A DNA stretch of 64,000 nucleotides, taken from the NCBI GenBank assembly GCA_006538405.1, contig BJKQ01000006.1, forward strand, positions 310,001-374,000, given 5' to 3'. Numbering within the stretch: position 1 is the first letter of the stretch; each line of letters opens with the position of its first letter. The notes beneath the pieces are model-generated. The model was given only the letters and a program-made list of their open reading frames with translations. It was not told the origin of the DNA and searched no databases. The DNA comes from Hansfordia pulvinata (lineage: Eukaryota > Ascomycota > Sordariomycetes > Xylariales). Below, piece after piece: positions 20,331 through 34,041 of the stretch. The position numbers and the translations under genes are program-made.

Positions 20331-21363
20331 CAGTATAGTGATAGACGAATCTATAGTATAAAGCTGGCCGGTAGAGATGGAGAAGTTGCTGGAATGACGA
20401 GTATTTCTCGACGTAGGTGGGTTCGCACAACTTTCGAAGGGACCTCTGTGTCGAGTGTCGAAATTCTTGGCTGCTGGTCTCGCGTGGCGGGCAAAGTCGT
20501 CGACGCTTCTTTCTTTCCTTTTTCTTCTTCCTTCTTGAACAGGGTGCGAAAAGATGTTGCTGTGTATAAGAGATACTAGTAGGAGATATTGAGATCTTTG
20601 GGAGGTGAGAATACGCTGTGACGGAATAGAGACACGAGGATCACCAGCATCGGACAGGGACGAGGGACCGAGTCCGGTCTTATAGCAGCCGGGGGAGGGG
20701 GTTGTGGTGGGCGACGTAGGTACGGGTACTGGGACGTGGACTCTGCCAGCCAGCCGCCCATCTGAATCCAATGATGTGCATCACCCACAGCGGACATGCG
20801 AGACACGGCCGAAGTGGACGGCTTGCATAGGGCCGAACGCTAGGTAGGTAGGCTGCGGTTTGACATACGGAGACAAACGAAGTGACCGGCACTTGCTAGC
20901 CCCAGGGTCGTATTGCACGGCGTTGCAAGGGAGGGCGGCGGGCGCCCATCCCAGCCTGGGGTGGTGGGCGACTGACCTCATCTCTGCCTGCCCGCCCATC
21001 TCGTCTCGTGCGGCATCCCTTGGCTCGCGCCAGCAAATCCAGGGGGAGGCGTTCTGCGCGCGAGGCCTGGCGAGGGCCACTTTAGATGGGGCCCCTCCCC
21101 AGGGACTTTGGCACGCCGAAGGGACTCACGCACGCACGCACGCATGCATTTTCGTACGAGTGAGTACACGCATCTCCACGCACACACGCACGTACGCACG
21201 CAATGCGCCCGCCAGCCGGGGCCGTGTGGCCATGCTGCTTTGCTCGCATTGTCTCTACAGAAAAAGAGGGCAGAGACCAATGGCAGGCCGGCCAGTGGCT
21301 GCCACCCTTCGATATCTGGCCGGGTGTCAGACACGCAGCCGTATGGGCCATAGGTGTGTGAGT

Positions 21364-21397
21364 ATGTATGTGTGTATGTGTGTGTGTGTGTGTGTGT
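21364..21397. repeat. TG dinucleotide microsatellite
   Basis: TG/TATG run of about 34 bases. Nearby, 21125-21200 carries ACGC/CACG tetranucleotides. The frames through it give artificial His/Thr or Val/Cys runs. Confidence 0.85.
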
Positions 21398-22665
21398 CCG
21401 TATCTCGACTCGAGCAACAACAGCAGCAGCCAAAGGTGAAAGACCCGTCTCTCTGGCTGGCTGGCTTGCTCGCCGGACCCTGAATCCACTCGCTCTCCCT
21501 CTTCAACCCCGTACAGGCGCGCGGGCACGGCATGGAGAGTTGAGGCGAACAGCCAATGCCGGGCAGGGATTATGGCAGCGATCCGGGCTGGGGAAGGGGA
21601 AGGACGGCGACCCCGACTCGAGGAGCAGCAGAATGCCTGTCTTGCCCACGGGCCGCCGATCACCCGGAGAAAGAGAAGCGAAGAGTAGCGGACGAGGAAG
21701 AGGCAGAGGGCGGGTACGAGAGGCAGCCTCTGCTCTGCCCTGGCCTGCCCTGCTCTGCTCTCCTCGTACTGTACTGTGGGTGGGTGTCGAGGGAGACGAG
21801 GGCGGCGAAGGCGGCGGCGGGATGTCTCAGGAAGGCAGAGAGAGGCCCAGAGATGTCTCAAGCTGCATCTGTGCCCCATGTACCTTCCTCGCCTACTACG
21901 CCCACACGGGTACATGGTCCCAACAGCCACCTCGAGGTTTGGGAGAGGCGGGCCCATGACCGCCGCAGCCCTGTCGACATGCCAGCCAGCAGCAGGTACC
22001 AGCCGGACCCCGAAGTGCCCCTTCCTGTGTCTCTCTCTTTCTCTTTCTCTATGCCTACCAGGTATCTACCTGGGTACATGTGTCTTGCTCGTTTTCTCTC
22101 CTGTGCCCTCATACTTGGCCGTGGTGTCTGTCGTTCGGTGGCGAGATGGCTGGTTACGAGCCAGGGCCGCGACTGCGCAACGGCGCAATTCGATTCCTGG
22201 GCGAGGTACTCGCACATCCACAGCAGTACATCTGTAACTGTGGCAGCTGGGACGGACGGGAGGTACATGTAGTACTCGTCCCTCCCTCCATTCGTCACTG
22301 GGTACGGTAGTGAAGGTACCTAATGCGCAGCGAAAAGCAGCGAAAAGCATTGCGCACCGGAGTATAAGTCAGTACATTTGTAGGTACATACTCGTACGCT
22401 GCGGGCCGGACCGCAGACCTGACCATCCATGTTTGCCCGTATCGCCGCCGCCTGCTTCACTCATCAGCTGGGGCGTGCGTTTGCGGGTGATATGTCACTT
22501 TAGATCTTGCGTTGGCGGCCCCGCGCAAGTCAGTCCGCACCTGCGAGGCGGAAGCTGACGTCGCTGCGAAAGGGGGAGAGAGCGGACAGTGCGTGCTTGT
22601 AGACCCCCGAAGACGGACGAGCAAACAGACGTAAAACAGACTCGGGACAGATGGACAGACCAAAT

Positions 22666-22699
22666 GACTGACTGACTGACTGACTGGCTGGCTGGCTGA
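22666..22699. repeat. GACT/GGCT tetranucleotide repeat
   Basis: Four to five copies of GACT passing into three copies of GGCT. Confidence 0.85.
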
Positions 22700-23714
22700 C
22701 CGAGTTGCAGAGACACACAAAGACCCTGGCAACGCTGGTCGCCAGCGGCGGTGGTCGTCGTGGCCGCCGCCCTGGTTGCAATTGAGGGACCAGCGGAGGG
22801 ATCAGGGTGCAACGATAGCAGCCACTTGGTCGAGTGCTATCGGCGCGCCCGTTGGGCCAGCATGTTACTGCTGGGGGGTTCATTCATGTAGCGCCAGCAA
22901 CGGCCGTCTCTGGTCTCTGGTGGGATCGCCGGTTGGCGGGTGAGCTAGAGTGGATGGAGAGACATCCAAGACAATCGAAGATCCCTGACCTGCTCAAGTG
23001 GCGACTGCATCCCTTCCCTGGCTCGGGCGGGGGGCACGCTTAAGAGGAGGAATAAGAAAATACACACTTTATCGCTGCTGCGCTTTCACACCTCGGGCAC
23101 TGTGGCCCTGTTTTTCTTTCTTCGAATCGGGGTGCGAGATGAGTGGCACTCGCAATGATGGCTGCCATGCTGTGGGAGCAAAAAGCAACACTGCCAACTC
23201 GACTTTTTCCGAGTATTTGTACTCGTGGCACCCATCGACAAGGCAGCGTAGGCGCACGCCAGCGGAGGGTTCAGAAGAGAAGAGAAACACCATACGAGTA
23301 CAGACCTACCCTCGTACTTACGGGATCCGGAGCTTGATCTCCCATCACACAGCCCCCGCCAGTCCCCTCCAAGATCACAAGGGTCCTGTCTGTCTTTGGC
23401 CGCAGGGAGGGTCCACGCCAGCGCGCCAGGAGGAGTGTTGATCAAGGCCAGGTACCCGTAGAGCTGCGCGTATAGCCGCTATGGGGTCAGCCACCTGCCG
23501 GCTTTCGACTACCTACCTAGGCACTCGTACACGAAGTTGGCAGACCCAACTTGACAGACCAGCAACGCTAAGAGGTCTGGGCGCATCGCGTCGGAATTCT
23601 GGGGGAGGGGGGAAGGTGGGCCAGGGCAAGAAATCCCATGTCCGTCCGTTCCCTCGGAGCTCTCAGCCGTGGCGGGACGCACGGCCTGGCCGACTGGAGA
23701 GGCATTCGCGGCTG

Positions 23715-23735
23715 GGCGGCGGCGGCGGCGGCGGT
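23715..23735. repeat. GGC trinucleotide repeat
   Basis: About seven copies of GGC in non-coding sequence. Confidence 0.8.
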
Positions 23736-26473
23736 GGCGATGATGGGTGATGACGGCAGTGGTGAACCATGAAGCACGGCAGCCCTTCCAAGACTCAGTG
23801 TTGGTTCCTTCAGCGCAAGAGAACCAGAGACAAGACTCTTCACCCGGAGCTCAGCACTCGCCCGTCCCAGCTGGTGCGATAGACACGCCACAAATGCATC
23901 CTCTTCGCAGCAAACGACACCCGCTGCTTGAGGGGGAGTGCCCCGCCAGATGCCGCCAGGCTCACCTCGCCTCACTCCACCCCATGTCGTCTCGTCTCAT
24001 CTCATCTCGTCTTAGATATTAGGACCATTCGGCTTCCATCTCTTGTTTCTTTCGAACCTTGGCCCGACTTGGTATCTCTGAGACCGCCTCACCTCCAGAT
24101 CGCCAGACTGCCGGTGTCGCCAGTCCATCTGGTTCTTCCGTCAGCTCTTGTCCCAGCCATCGGCGTCCTCTCTCCAACCATGTTTTCTTTCTTGCTTCGC
24201 TTTTCCCCACCCAAAGACCTTCCATCCTGTGTTCTCCTCCTCGCGCCTTTACGAGTGTTCTCAGACTCGAGCACAAACTCCCCGGCCCTACTTTCGAAAC
24301 GATAACCCTCGTACGAGACACATCATCAGCTACTCTACGTGCGAGAGTGGTCCGTATGTCGATTTCGGACGACAGTGATGTGCTAGCCTGGAAAAGTGCG
24401 TGTCGATATGCATACATACGACAATGTCTAACAAGCCACTTTGTCTGAGCCAATGGGACCCGCTCCCCTCTGCTCCGTGTCTACCATCCCTCCTCGGTGG
24501 AGGCTGCTCTTAGATGACGCTATTTCAGGCCAAGAGGACTAACTACCAGTAGGCGTGGTCGTGCGAGCGGGATGGACGACAACGGTTAATAGTAGGCCGC
24601 AGGTGGGTGAGCGTTGCACCACTACTCGTAAGCCTCATCTCTGCCCATGATGACTGTCAGTACGGTACCTACCTACTCGTGCGAGTACAAGAGGAGGCAT
24701 GCACAGTGCATTTACTCCACTGCCAGAAGTACTCGTAGACTTGGTGCTCTTCATGGTAATTGGACCAGTGCGTGAAGGCCCTCAATTGGGCGACGAAGCC
24801 AGTGAAAGGGGTAGATATATGTCTACCTAATCCGTACCTTAGCTGGTACTCGGGCGTGATAATCAGAGTGGCCAAAAATACCGAGACCAACCGGCAATTT
24901 GCAAGAGCCCAGCCCCGAGGAGGTCCATCCGAGAGGCCCCGCCAAATCTCCAGATACCCATCTCAACGCCGGCTGCATGCGCATCGTGTTTTCCGTCATG
25001 ATCCCAGCTCGGGGGTTTTCTCCCTGGTCGTCCCCTACTCTCGCCCCCTCAGAAAACAGACCACTCCATCTGCGCACTCGTACTGCTGGGCGGATGCACT
25101 CGTACGACATCGAGTAGGCGGGTCGATCGACCACGCGACATGATCGACGGAAGCCACCCGAGCAAACGCATTCTACCGTCAAAGCCTTTTCCTTCTTGTT
25201 TTTTCTTTTCTTCCTCTTTTCCCTCCCCCCCACAATCGTGTCGTGATTATTTCTGGGCGCCGCATTAGTCAGGTCGCCTCCTGCGTCTGAGCTGCACGCC
25301 CATCAAACATCAATCCCATCTGAGTCCAGCCGCTCGTGCTACAGCACGTACCTACATAGGTAGGTAGATAGTGAGCACTCGTAGGCTCTGGTCCCGACGT
25401 CGTCGCTCTGGTCCCCCCCCAAGCATCTAGAACCCACGAGCCTTGATACTTCGCCCCGTTTGCGATCGTCGCTCACCCCCACCCTCACAATGCTGCTGCT
25501 ACTGCAAAGCCAGAGCGGGAAAAGCACCACCCTCGGCCTTAGCCGGAATAAGATCGATCCAGACGTATCAGAGGTGCGCGCGCTTCTTTTTTGGTTATTT
25601 TCTTTTCCCATCTCGCACACACACGCTCTCTTCTTACCCGGCGCTGTCTCCCAAGCGGGGATGGGGGGCAACACATGCGCGAAGCCCAACTTAGCGTCAA
25701 GCCTCACGGCCTCACCTGTTTTATCACCAATCTGGTCGTGTTCGTACCGTACCACGCCCACTCACACCCCCCCCCCCCCTTTTACCTCCCCTGCCTTGTA
25801 GCCCCGCGTCACCCGGCTCGGGCTCGAACAGACCAAAATCCCCATGTACGGACGCGTTCGTGAGGCAGGCCGGGATAAGCAAGGTACCGGCTGGGAAACG
25901 TGGCCACCTGGACCTGCTTATTGCGCCCTGCATCCGCCCGAAGCCGTCCTGCAGACCACTCGTCCTCCCCCCCTTTCATGCGGGCACGCCCAATCAGGCC
26001 TGGCCCTGTCCCCCGTGCGAACTGGTGGCTGGCATGGTTTTGGGAGTTCCCCTGAATATCAGCTCGCGCGGCCTGCCTGCGCATCGTGCTCAGCTCGAAA
26101 CCCACAGGCTCCCGGCCCAGCCGGTGCAGGCGGCCCACGAGTAGGCCGCCTGCTCTCAGCATGAAGCCTCGCCAAAGATGACCTGGCTTCCAGCGTGACT
26201 CGTTCGTGGGACTCATTCAAGGTTAAACAAATGATCTATCAATTAAGTGATTACGTTTATATACTGAAGCGTCCATGGAATGTCGAGTCTACAATATGAG
26301 CATCCACGTCACCATATATAAACATAATAGACATCCCTGTCACAGTGTCCGCTCGACTCTCGCCACCCCAACAGATGCCGTGGACTCCAACCGACCAAAA
26401 CAACGAGGATATAGCCCTAGGTAAGTCTGTATCGAAGAGAAAATGCCAGTCGTTCTATCATGCGTCTCTCTTT

Positions 26474-28714
26474 TTATGACCAGACATCCTCCTGCAATCT
26501 TGTTAGCAAACGTCCATGCAAGAGGAACGCTGGGGGTGAAGCTCGGGATATGCTCTAGCTCTGGCTCTATCAAGCGTGTACGTACCTGGTACTGGTTTGC
26601 CGCCCTCATGTTCTTCACAATCTCCTCGCCCTTGGCCTCGGGAACGCCACGCTTCTCGGCGATGATCTGCGCCAGTGTGCTGTTGACCTCCCGGGCCATG
26701 TTGGCAGCGTCACCGCACACGTAGATGTACGCCTTCTTCTCCAGCAGTTCGTTCACAGTGTCGGCGTACTCCCGGAGGCGGTGCTGCACGTAGACCTTCT
26801 TGTCACCCTCACGAGAGAATGCAGTGACAAGCTCAAACTTGTCGCCGAGCGCCTTCTTGTATTCCTGCAGAGACGGTGAGCATCGTTTCGCGTGTGCTGG
26901 GGCCGGTGGCATCGCGGGGAACTGTTACTTACATCCCACTCGGACTCGTAGAGGAAGTCCTCGCCGCGCTTGCGGCATCCGAAAAACAAAATGGTCTTGC
27001 CCACATCCTCGCCGTTCTCGGCTTGCTTGGCACGTTCCTGAACGAAACCGCGCATGGGGGCAACACCGGTACCAGGTCCAACAAGGATGACAGGCTTGGT
27101 GGGGTCGGAGGGCAGCTTGAAGTTGGAGTGTCGGACATGGACGGGCATGTGAATGCCGTCGTACTTGTTTCTCGGGCCCATGATTTCGTAGGTCTGGCCA
27201 AACGGCTCGGGAGTAGGGTCGCCGTTCTGCTTCTGCTTGAGTGCGAGGAGGTAGTTCGTGGTGACACCCCGGAAGGGGTCGTTGCGGCCGGGGATGACCT
27301 GGGTCTCAACGACGGCAGTGATGGAAATCTTCTTGGGCTGCACGAGAGAGGAAGACGAGATCGAGTAGTAGCGAGGCTGGAGCTTGGTGAGACCCTCGAT
27401 GAAGGCCGAGAAGGGGGCGTTAGTCCACTTCTCGCCTCCACTGACGACGCTCAGAGTCCGCGCAATGTTGTAGTTGTTCTTGGAGATCTTGTCGTGGAAG
27501 TAGTCTTTGTCGTCACCGAGCTTGGCCATCTCGACCTTGCTGGCCTCGTTGGGTGCGAACGCAGCGAGGGTTCCGAGGAACTGGCGGGACACAGGGGCGC
27601 AAATCTCGAGGTGGTAACGGATAATGGCATCGAAAGTCGTGGGGGTGGGGAAGGGAACCTTGGCCGTGGGCTCGAGAGCCTTGACGCTGATCACCTGGTC
27701 CCGCTTCTCATCCAGGCCCACAATGGTCATGAACTCGTCCACAGCCTGGCCGGGGTTGGTGGGCCAGACGGCAATGTGGTCACCGGTCTGGTAGTTGAGG
27801 TTGGATCCGCTGATGTCGACCTCCATGTGCAGGCAGTTACGGTCCTTGACGTTGAACAGCTCGCGCGACTCGGCAATGGGGGCAATGTAGGGGTTGTGGG
27901 CATTGAAGGGCCCCTTGGCAGTCCCTTCAAGGTGCATCTTGTTGGGCTCACCCAGGTAGACCTCGGGAGATTCCTTGGACAGACCCTCACGCTCAACGAT
28001 GCCGAAGATGGGCTCGTAGACAGCCTCACGCTCCTCCAGACCCATCTTGTCGGCCAGGGCCGCCCACATGGGGTCCTTCCAGGCGAGGAAGTCTTCCTCC
28101 ATCGTACCGGCTCCGTCGTCGCCCTCGCCGGCCTCGCCGATTCTGAGAGCCCCCATCTTCTCGAGAGCCTTGTTGACGTTGCGGACCATGGAGTTGTAGT
28201 GCTCGTAAGTGTTATTTCCGAGACCAAAGGCGACGTACTTGAGGTTGTCAAGAGGGGTGTCGCGGCTCTCGGAGAAAGTCGGGTCCTCGCCAGTGATGAA
28301 CTCGTAGAAGTCGACGGCGTTGTCAGTGGGTTCGCCCTCGCCGTAGGTGGCGAGGACGAACATGGCGACCTTGTCTTCGGGGAACGTGTCGAGGTTCTCG
28401 TAGTCGTAGTCCTCCAGATCAGCGACCATGGTCTCCAGTCCGAAGCGGCTCTTGCCCTCCTTGGCCAGCCTCGAGGCGTAGTCCTCAGCGGTACCGGTCT
28501 GGGAGCCGTAGAAGATGACGCAGTTCTTGCCGGTTTCGTCCATCTTCTCGAGGATGTTGCGGGTCTTGCCGGCTTTGGCGCCGCCGGCGTTGGCGAACGA
28601 GGTCGCGTAAGGGTCCTTGGTGATGCCCCATACCTTACCCTTGGTGAAGTAGGCGGCGGTACCGATGAGAATGACGGAGAGGACGATGACGTCCAGAGTG
28701 TCGAGTTGAGCCAT
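26474..28714 (-). CDS. cprA: NADPH-cytochrome P450 reductase
   Basis: Transfers electrons from NADPH through FAD and FMN to microsomal P450s at the endoplasmic reticulum. Exons (minus): 28714-26933, 26864-26586, 26491-26474; introns 68 and 94 nt, both phase 0; 692 residues. Residues 7-25 form the N-terminal membrane anchor. The flavodoxin domain has YGSQTGTAEDYA and ATYGEGEPTDNA; the FAD domain has RYYSISSSS; the NADP domain has GPGTGVAPMRGFVQER, FFGCRKRGEDFLY and YVCGDAANMAREV. The last exon is only 18 nt and encodes EDVWS-stop, giving the conserved penultimate Trp that stacks on FAD; without this splice the frame would run into unrelated residues. The length and start agree with fungal CPRs. 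No P450 gene is adjacent, so it is likely the general housekeeping reductase. The symbol follows Aspergillus usage. Confidence 0.97.
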
Positions 28715-29568
28715 AGTGACGGGTGGAGCGAGACGTCGTCACAGCCAAAAGGGGCAAATGCAGCAACAGTGGGGGGAAAGACCCGGCGTGTGAGTGCTAG
28801 ACTGGCGAAGACAAGAGAAATGCTCTTGAACGGTCTATATATACGCGCGCGACAAAACGCAGAGCGACAGAGGGCGGGAGCGGGAGCGGGCGCTGGTACG
28901 ATGCCGAACTCGTGGTTCTCGGTGTCGAGGTGCGCCGGGGCTGAGGGTTGGCCGGGGCCGCTCGGTCTGAGGCAGGGTGCGAGGGCGAGACGCAATTGGG
29001 ATGAAGCAGACGGGGGAAACAAAATAAAAAAGAGTAGGGGCAGTAGGCGGGAAAAAATGCCGGTTCTGCGATACCCTGATGTGACTGAAGGGGTGGTAAG
29101 AGCCCGGGCGAAATGGAAAAGAGCCGGCGGAAACAAAGGAATCGAAGGAAGCCCTGGAAAGGGGAGTTGATGATGGCCTCTATTCTTCGGGGTCGGGTTT
29201 GGGGGGAAGGGTAAAAGTGATGCGGTGGCAATAACGAGGCGCGCGAGGTACGAGGAGGGCTCGTACTGCTCGCATCCCCTTCCATCAGCATCTGTGCCTC
29301 CACCCGACGGATCTTATCACACTGGAGGTGGATGGATCGGTAGGTACATGGAGGTACCTCTCGACTCCCGGGCGCCGGCAGTGCCGACTGAGGCGCTGCC
29401 GGGGCATCCAATGCGCCGCCTGCGTCTTCAGCTGCCTCTGCACCCAGTGGGCTGAATTGGTGGGGCGTCTGCACTTGCGCGCCGTCGTAAGATTTGTTTG
29501 TTGGACGAAATTGCTATGGGCCACTGCCAAATAAGGACCTCCTGTCTTTTTGAGGTCCAGCTGAGAGC

Positions 29569-29582
29569 TACTCGTACGAGTA
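29569..29582. repeat. 14-bp perfect palindrome TACTCGTACGAGTA
   Basis: Self-complementary; a further CGTACGAGT copy follows within 20 bp (to about 29600). Related to TACGAGTACTCGTA at 62659 and 63618. Confidence 0.9.
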
Positions 29583-32182
29583 CTCGTCGACGTACGAGTG
29601 GTCGTGCTTGTTTCTTCCCAGTATTCGCAGACATCCCCGTGACTTGGTGAACGGAGATCGGCTGCAGCGAAATTCACTGAGGTGGGTGTACACCCCTATG
29701 CTAGGATCGCAAGCTCGTCCCTTTCTAAGCGGTTACGGAGTACTCTTACTGCAGCCAAGGAATCATGGATTGGATGCCACACGCGAGACTGCGATAATCG
29801 TCCGAGTATCCGTCAAGTACCCGCCGAACGCGCATGGTAGGGCCGAGGGCCGCACACGAAGAATGATGAGTGCAAGTACTTGTACACCCGATTAGACAGT
29901 TCCATTGCCGACCATCCCAGCCTGTCAGAAGTACCTCTTACGCCCGGAAACGCACGTAGCCGGCCCACAAGACATGTGCCCAGGTGGTTAGGTACATAGG
30001 ACATATCCCGATTCGATTTGAACTCTTTCCTCCATCCCGTCTCATTCCATGAATATGCCCAAAGGGCACTTTTACCTACATAGATTCCCCCCTGAACATT
30101 CTTTTAATCTGTCAAATGGGATATCTCACCGCACAGCTTGCCAGACACCTTCTTCAAGCCTCGATTGCACATGTCGTCGAATTGGTCCGCGATGAGGCTC
30201 ATGTGCCTCAGGGACAGCGTAGCCGAGGCCCTTGATGCCACCTCACTCACAGCGAGGTGGGTATCTCGTCATGCACCAAGTGACAGGCATCTTACGCAAC
30301 ACCAGGCGCAGCCACGAGAACAACGCGGGCCGACGATTGACCTGCAGGTATGGTCGCAACGACAAATCGTCACCTACTCGTACCTACCTGCCTACCTACT
30401 ATGCACCGAAGCTATGATATTCTCGAACACGATGTACAGGTCCTTATGAAACGGAAATCTCAAAGAGACACTGCCAAACTTACTCCCTGCCCACCGACCG
30501 GCGCGAACCTGGAGGTCGACACCGGACAGTCGCAGTTGCAGTAGAGGGGTTGCGCTGCACCGCCCGCCGCGAATACGTGTCAGCGGATAAGGATGGCCGA
30601 GCCATGGAACCCTGCAGAGCGCGGACGTCGTGTCATCGGGCTCGCTTACGAGTGCAGCCGTGTCGCCCAGGTTCACGATCATCATCAGCTGCCAGCTCTC
30701 ACCTACCTACGGAGCAGCTACCGGGGCAGTTTTTATTGCGGGCTGGTCGTGGGGGTGGCCACCGGGCGGCCCCGCGCCGCCACCTCGCGATCTTGCCGCC
30801 GTGTCCCCATCGTGCCATTCCACCTCCGGCGGGCCTCTCGTCTCCATTTTGTGCGCGCGAGGAGCCCGACAGCCGATTTCGGACGCCTGCCGCCGCGCCG
30901 CCATGCCCTCCAACTGTCCTTGTAGCCCCGAAAGGCAGAGCAGCAGGTTTAAGGCGCCAGCGCCGTGTGACGTCGGGGGAACTCGGCCTGCTGCTCGCGG
31001 CGCGGGCGCGGTTGGCGAGGGTATCTACATGTAGGCTGCCGCCATTGGAAAGGCGGCGTCGGTTGTGAGTACGAGTAGGTACCTTAGATATGTACCTGGT
31101 GTGGTGAGGGCCTTTTTCTTGATTACATAAAAACCGACCTCGGCCTCTAGGGGTGGAGTACTTAGGTACTCGGTACCCACCACTCCCAATGGAAGTGCCC
31201 GCGATTGGAAGGCAGATCGCGAGGTGCTCGTACTCGTCCGGTACCCGCTGTCAGGTACTCGCGGTGACTTTCACGAACTTGCTGGAAGACAACGCACCTG
31301 CGACGTGGTCTACGTTTTGAGAGACGCAGCAACCTCACCAACACGCCGCTGGCAGCTATCAGATGGAGCGGGCGATCGCACGTGTGGATTTGGCTGCCCA
31401 AGATACTCGTACTCATCAGCGGCTGTCGGGCGACGCTGGCCCCCTTCGTTACTCCCTTGGGGCATTGGGAAAACGCATCGCTGCATCGACAGTCGTCGAA
31501 GTACGAGCGGAGCACACTACTTGTGGCGGCGATGACTCAAGGTCGGTGCCAGATGGGCGACAGAATGTCCAGCCGGGGCATCAGACTCAGCATCGCTGCC
31601 TGCTCAGCCGCACCTTACTTAAGCCGGACTTGCGCCCACCAATGGGGACTCTCGCGGCCGCCAACCTGACTTGCGGTGCGGCCCAGCAGGATCTGGTGGC
31701 GAGGAGCGCACCGCCTGGGGCGCCCGGGTCCTCCGGCGTGGCTTGGGCGAGACGAAGAAGGGGGTGGGGTGGGCAGGCGACTGACAAGGCAGGTCGGCGG
31801 GGCCCGGTCTCCCCCCGCCCGCCCGCGCCGCTGCTGCTGCCGAAGGTCCCGGCGACACCGCTGCTGCGCCGCCCCCAGACCGCAGCATTATCCATCTGTT
31901 GACCGCCCAGTCACTCGGGAACGGGGGTCTTGGCCAGAGGAGAGGGGGTGAGGAGAGCTACGTTTGTTCTTCGTGAATCAAGAGACCCGGAAAGTCGGGA
32001 GCCCGGTTGTTCAAGGTTCCGCTTCGGCCGATTTCACGTGCCCGCGCCGGAGCGACGCTCGCCCGGGGGACCGAAGGGGGTTGCTCCGGGTCTCGCGGAA
32101 TGGCGTGAAACATACCAACTCGTAGCCGCCGTCTCGTCTCTGTGCCACGTGGGGATGTTGGGGTGCGGTCGCCACCTGAGAC

Positions 32183-32206
32183 CGGCGGCGGCGGCGGCGG
32201 CGGCGC
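32183..32206. repeat. GGC trinucleotide repeat
   Basis: Eight copies of GGC/CGG in non-coding sequence. Confidence 0.8.
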
Positions 32207-34002
32207 TCGACGTACGTTGTTGACGGCTGCCCGCAGCGGCGGGCGCAGAACATGGTTCAACATGATCCAAAAGAATCGACGGTCCCCTTCCCCTTTCCTC
32301 GACGCGCCGGTAGGCGTCGTATAGTTGGATGGCAGATGGAAGGTTCTTTGACCACAGCCTGTGAAGGTTCGGTGACATCGCGCAAGCAGCCGGAGATGAC
32401 GGATCTTGCCGGCTTCCAAAGGGGCCCCGTTCGATGCCTGGCGCGGTCAGATTGCCGTTTCTCCTTCCGGAGTTCCAGTCTGATTGATGAGAGACGGATC
32501 ATGGGCGTGCTGGTGCGCAGGAGTGCCACCCTTGCAGCTCTCGCTGGCAGCTGAATTCAACGGTCGAGTCCAGGAGGCCAAGCGGTTGACCCGGTCTCGG
32601 TGAGCATGAGTGCGCAAAGACACCGACTGCTTTGCACCTCACGCCGTACGGCGATCTTCGAGAATGCCACGCAGCAACCGCGGTTGCGCAGAGTCGCGCG
32701 GCTAACGATGTCCCGAGGCTTGTGACGTGCATGGCGTTCGTTGTTGGTGCAACGATCACCGGGACCCTCACGGTCCTGGTTTGCAGTCTAGCTGAGGCTG
32801 AGGCCGAGGCTGGTTCGTTCAAGGGGGGAATCTTACACTCCTTCTCTCAAGCTGAGTCTGAGAATAGAATTTCCCTTTCCAACAATGCCGGCTCTTGACA
32901 TACCTAGTAGTAGGTGTGTAAGAATGACATGCCCCTTGCAAATAAGGCTTTCTGATTCCAAAGAAAGCCACCCCCTGGCCAGATAGCCAGCTTCGTTGTG
33001 CTGACTTGGCTGAGCAGGTACCTACCTACATACTATGCGTACCTTATGAAGCTGTTTCGGCCAAGGTGGGCGCACGCGCCGACTAATGGCACATGGCTTC
33101 GTTCTAAAGATAGTGCTGGCATGTCAGATCTCCGGAGCCAACCAGAAAAGTAAGACGCCTGGCGACCACTCAGCACTACCAGGAGCAAGCCACACTGCTG
33201 ATGAACAAACGAACGCGTTGCTCGCTCTCGTCTTCACTATCAGGCATGTCAGCATCTGGGAGGAACTGCGAGGGGCAGGGCCTGGCCGCGAGAGAAACCC
33301 GCACATCCTGGTGAGAAAAACGGGGTCGCCCTTCTTGTACGCGTACTTGGATGCTTACCTACACTACCTCATGGCTGGCTGGTAGGCTGGACGCACAAAC
33401 TCGTAGCCGGGCCAGTTGCTTTGACTGCCCTGTCACCTCACATCCTGTCGAGCAGAGAGCGGCGGAGCTGGCTACCTGATGGGGGGCTTGGAGGACTGGC
33501 GTGGCTGGGCACGCTGGGCTACTCGTAAAGTTGGGGCGGACAGGGTTCAGCGGCGCTTGTGAGGTTTTGGCTACGGCGAGAGCGCGAATCCTTCCCGACT
33601 CGCTCGCAGCCGGCCCACGAGTCCTCATCCTCGTAACCCGAGTGCCCAAGCAGCGGATTGCGGCACACGGTGCAGAGGGGGAGCGGTCGATGGCGACGAC
33701 GCTTGCACCGGTCGAGGGGAGGCGGGAATCCCAACTCGATCGCGTGGCCGGCGACTTCGGCGGAGAATGGAGCAGTGGGCGGCGGCCCAGCCCAGCCCGG
33801 CCCAGCACAGTCGGAGCTGCAGGGCCTCTCTGGGAGAAATTGCAGGCAGCGAGATTGATTGATCCGGACAGGAATAGCAACAGGGTCAATCAACAGGCAA
33901 TAATTCCGCCGCAACTACCTACGCGTACGCGGCCAAAGTGGTAATTGGTACTGGTGGGCACTTGGGATACCTGGCAAGCGTGCTCGTGCTTGGAGAGCAA
34001 AA

Positions 34003-34041
34003 GCTGAGCTGAGCTGAGCAGCGCAGCGCAGCGCAGCGCAG
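34003..34041. repeat. GAGCT/AGCGC pentanucleotide repeat
   Basis: Three copies of GAGCT pass into four copies of AGCGC, so two related pentamers sit end to end. Confidence 0.8.

Larger units (their letters stand above)
20331..26473. other. gene-poor region rich in simple repeats and palindromic words
   Basis: About 6 kb with no supported gene; open frames here are low-complexity or open on both strands at once. It contains several microsatellites (listed separately), a 13-base C run at 25767-25779, and many copies of ACTCGTA/TACGAGT and TACCTA/TAGGTA words, for example around 23294, 23506, 24668, 24727, 25076, 25097 and 25348-25370. No transposase, reverse transcriptase or terminal repeats were seen. 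The last few hundred bases are AT-rich and are the 3' flank of the reductase gene. Confidence 0.5.

Noticed and set aside
21125..21400. CRISPR-like regular repeats
   Set aside because: These are ACGC/TG microsatellites without spacers; eukaryotic context.
24019..24453. Overlapping plus and minus frames of about 130-144 codons
   Set aside because: Mutual shadows in pyrimidine-rich sequence; neither has protein features.
26876..29170. 764-codon open frame on the plus strand
   Set aside because: It lies antisense to the CPR gene, whose domains and introns are unmistakable. Codon bias of CPR produces the open antisense frame (Val/Gly/Leu-rich, no family features).
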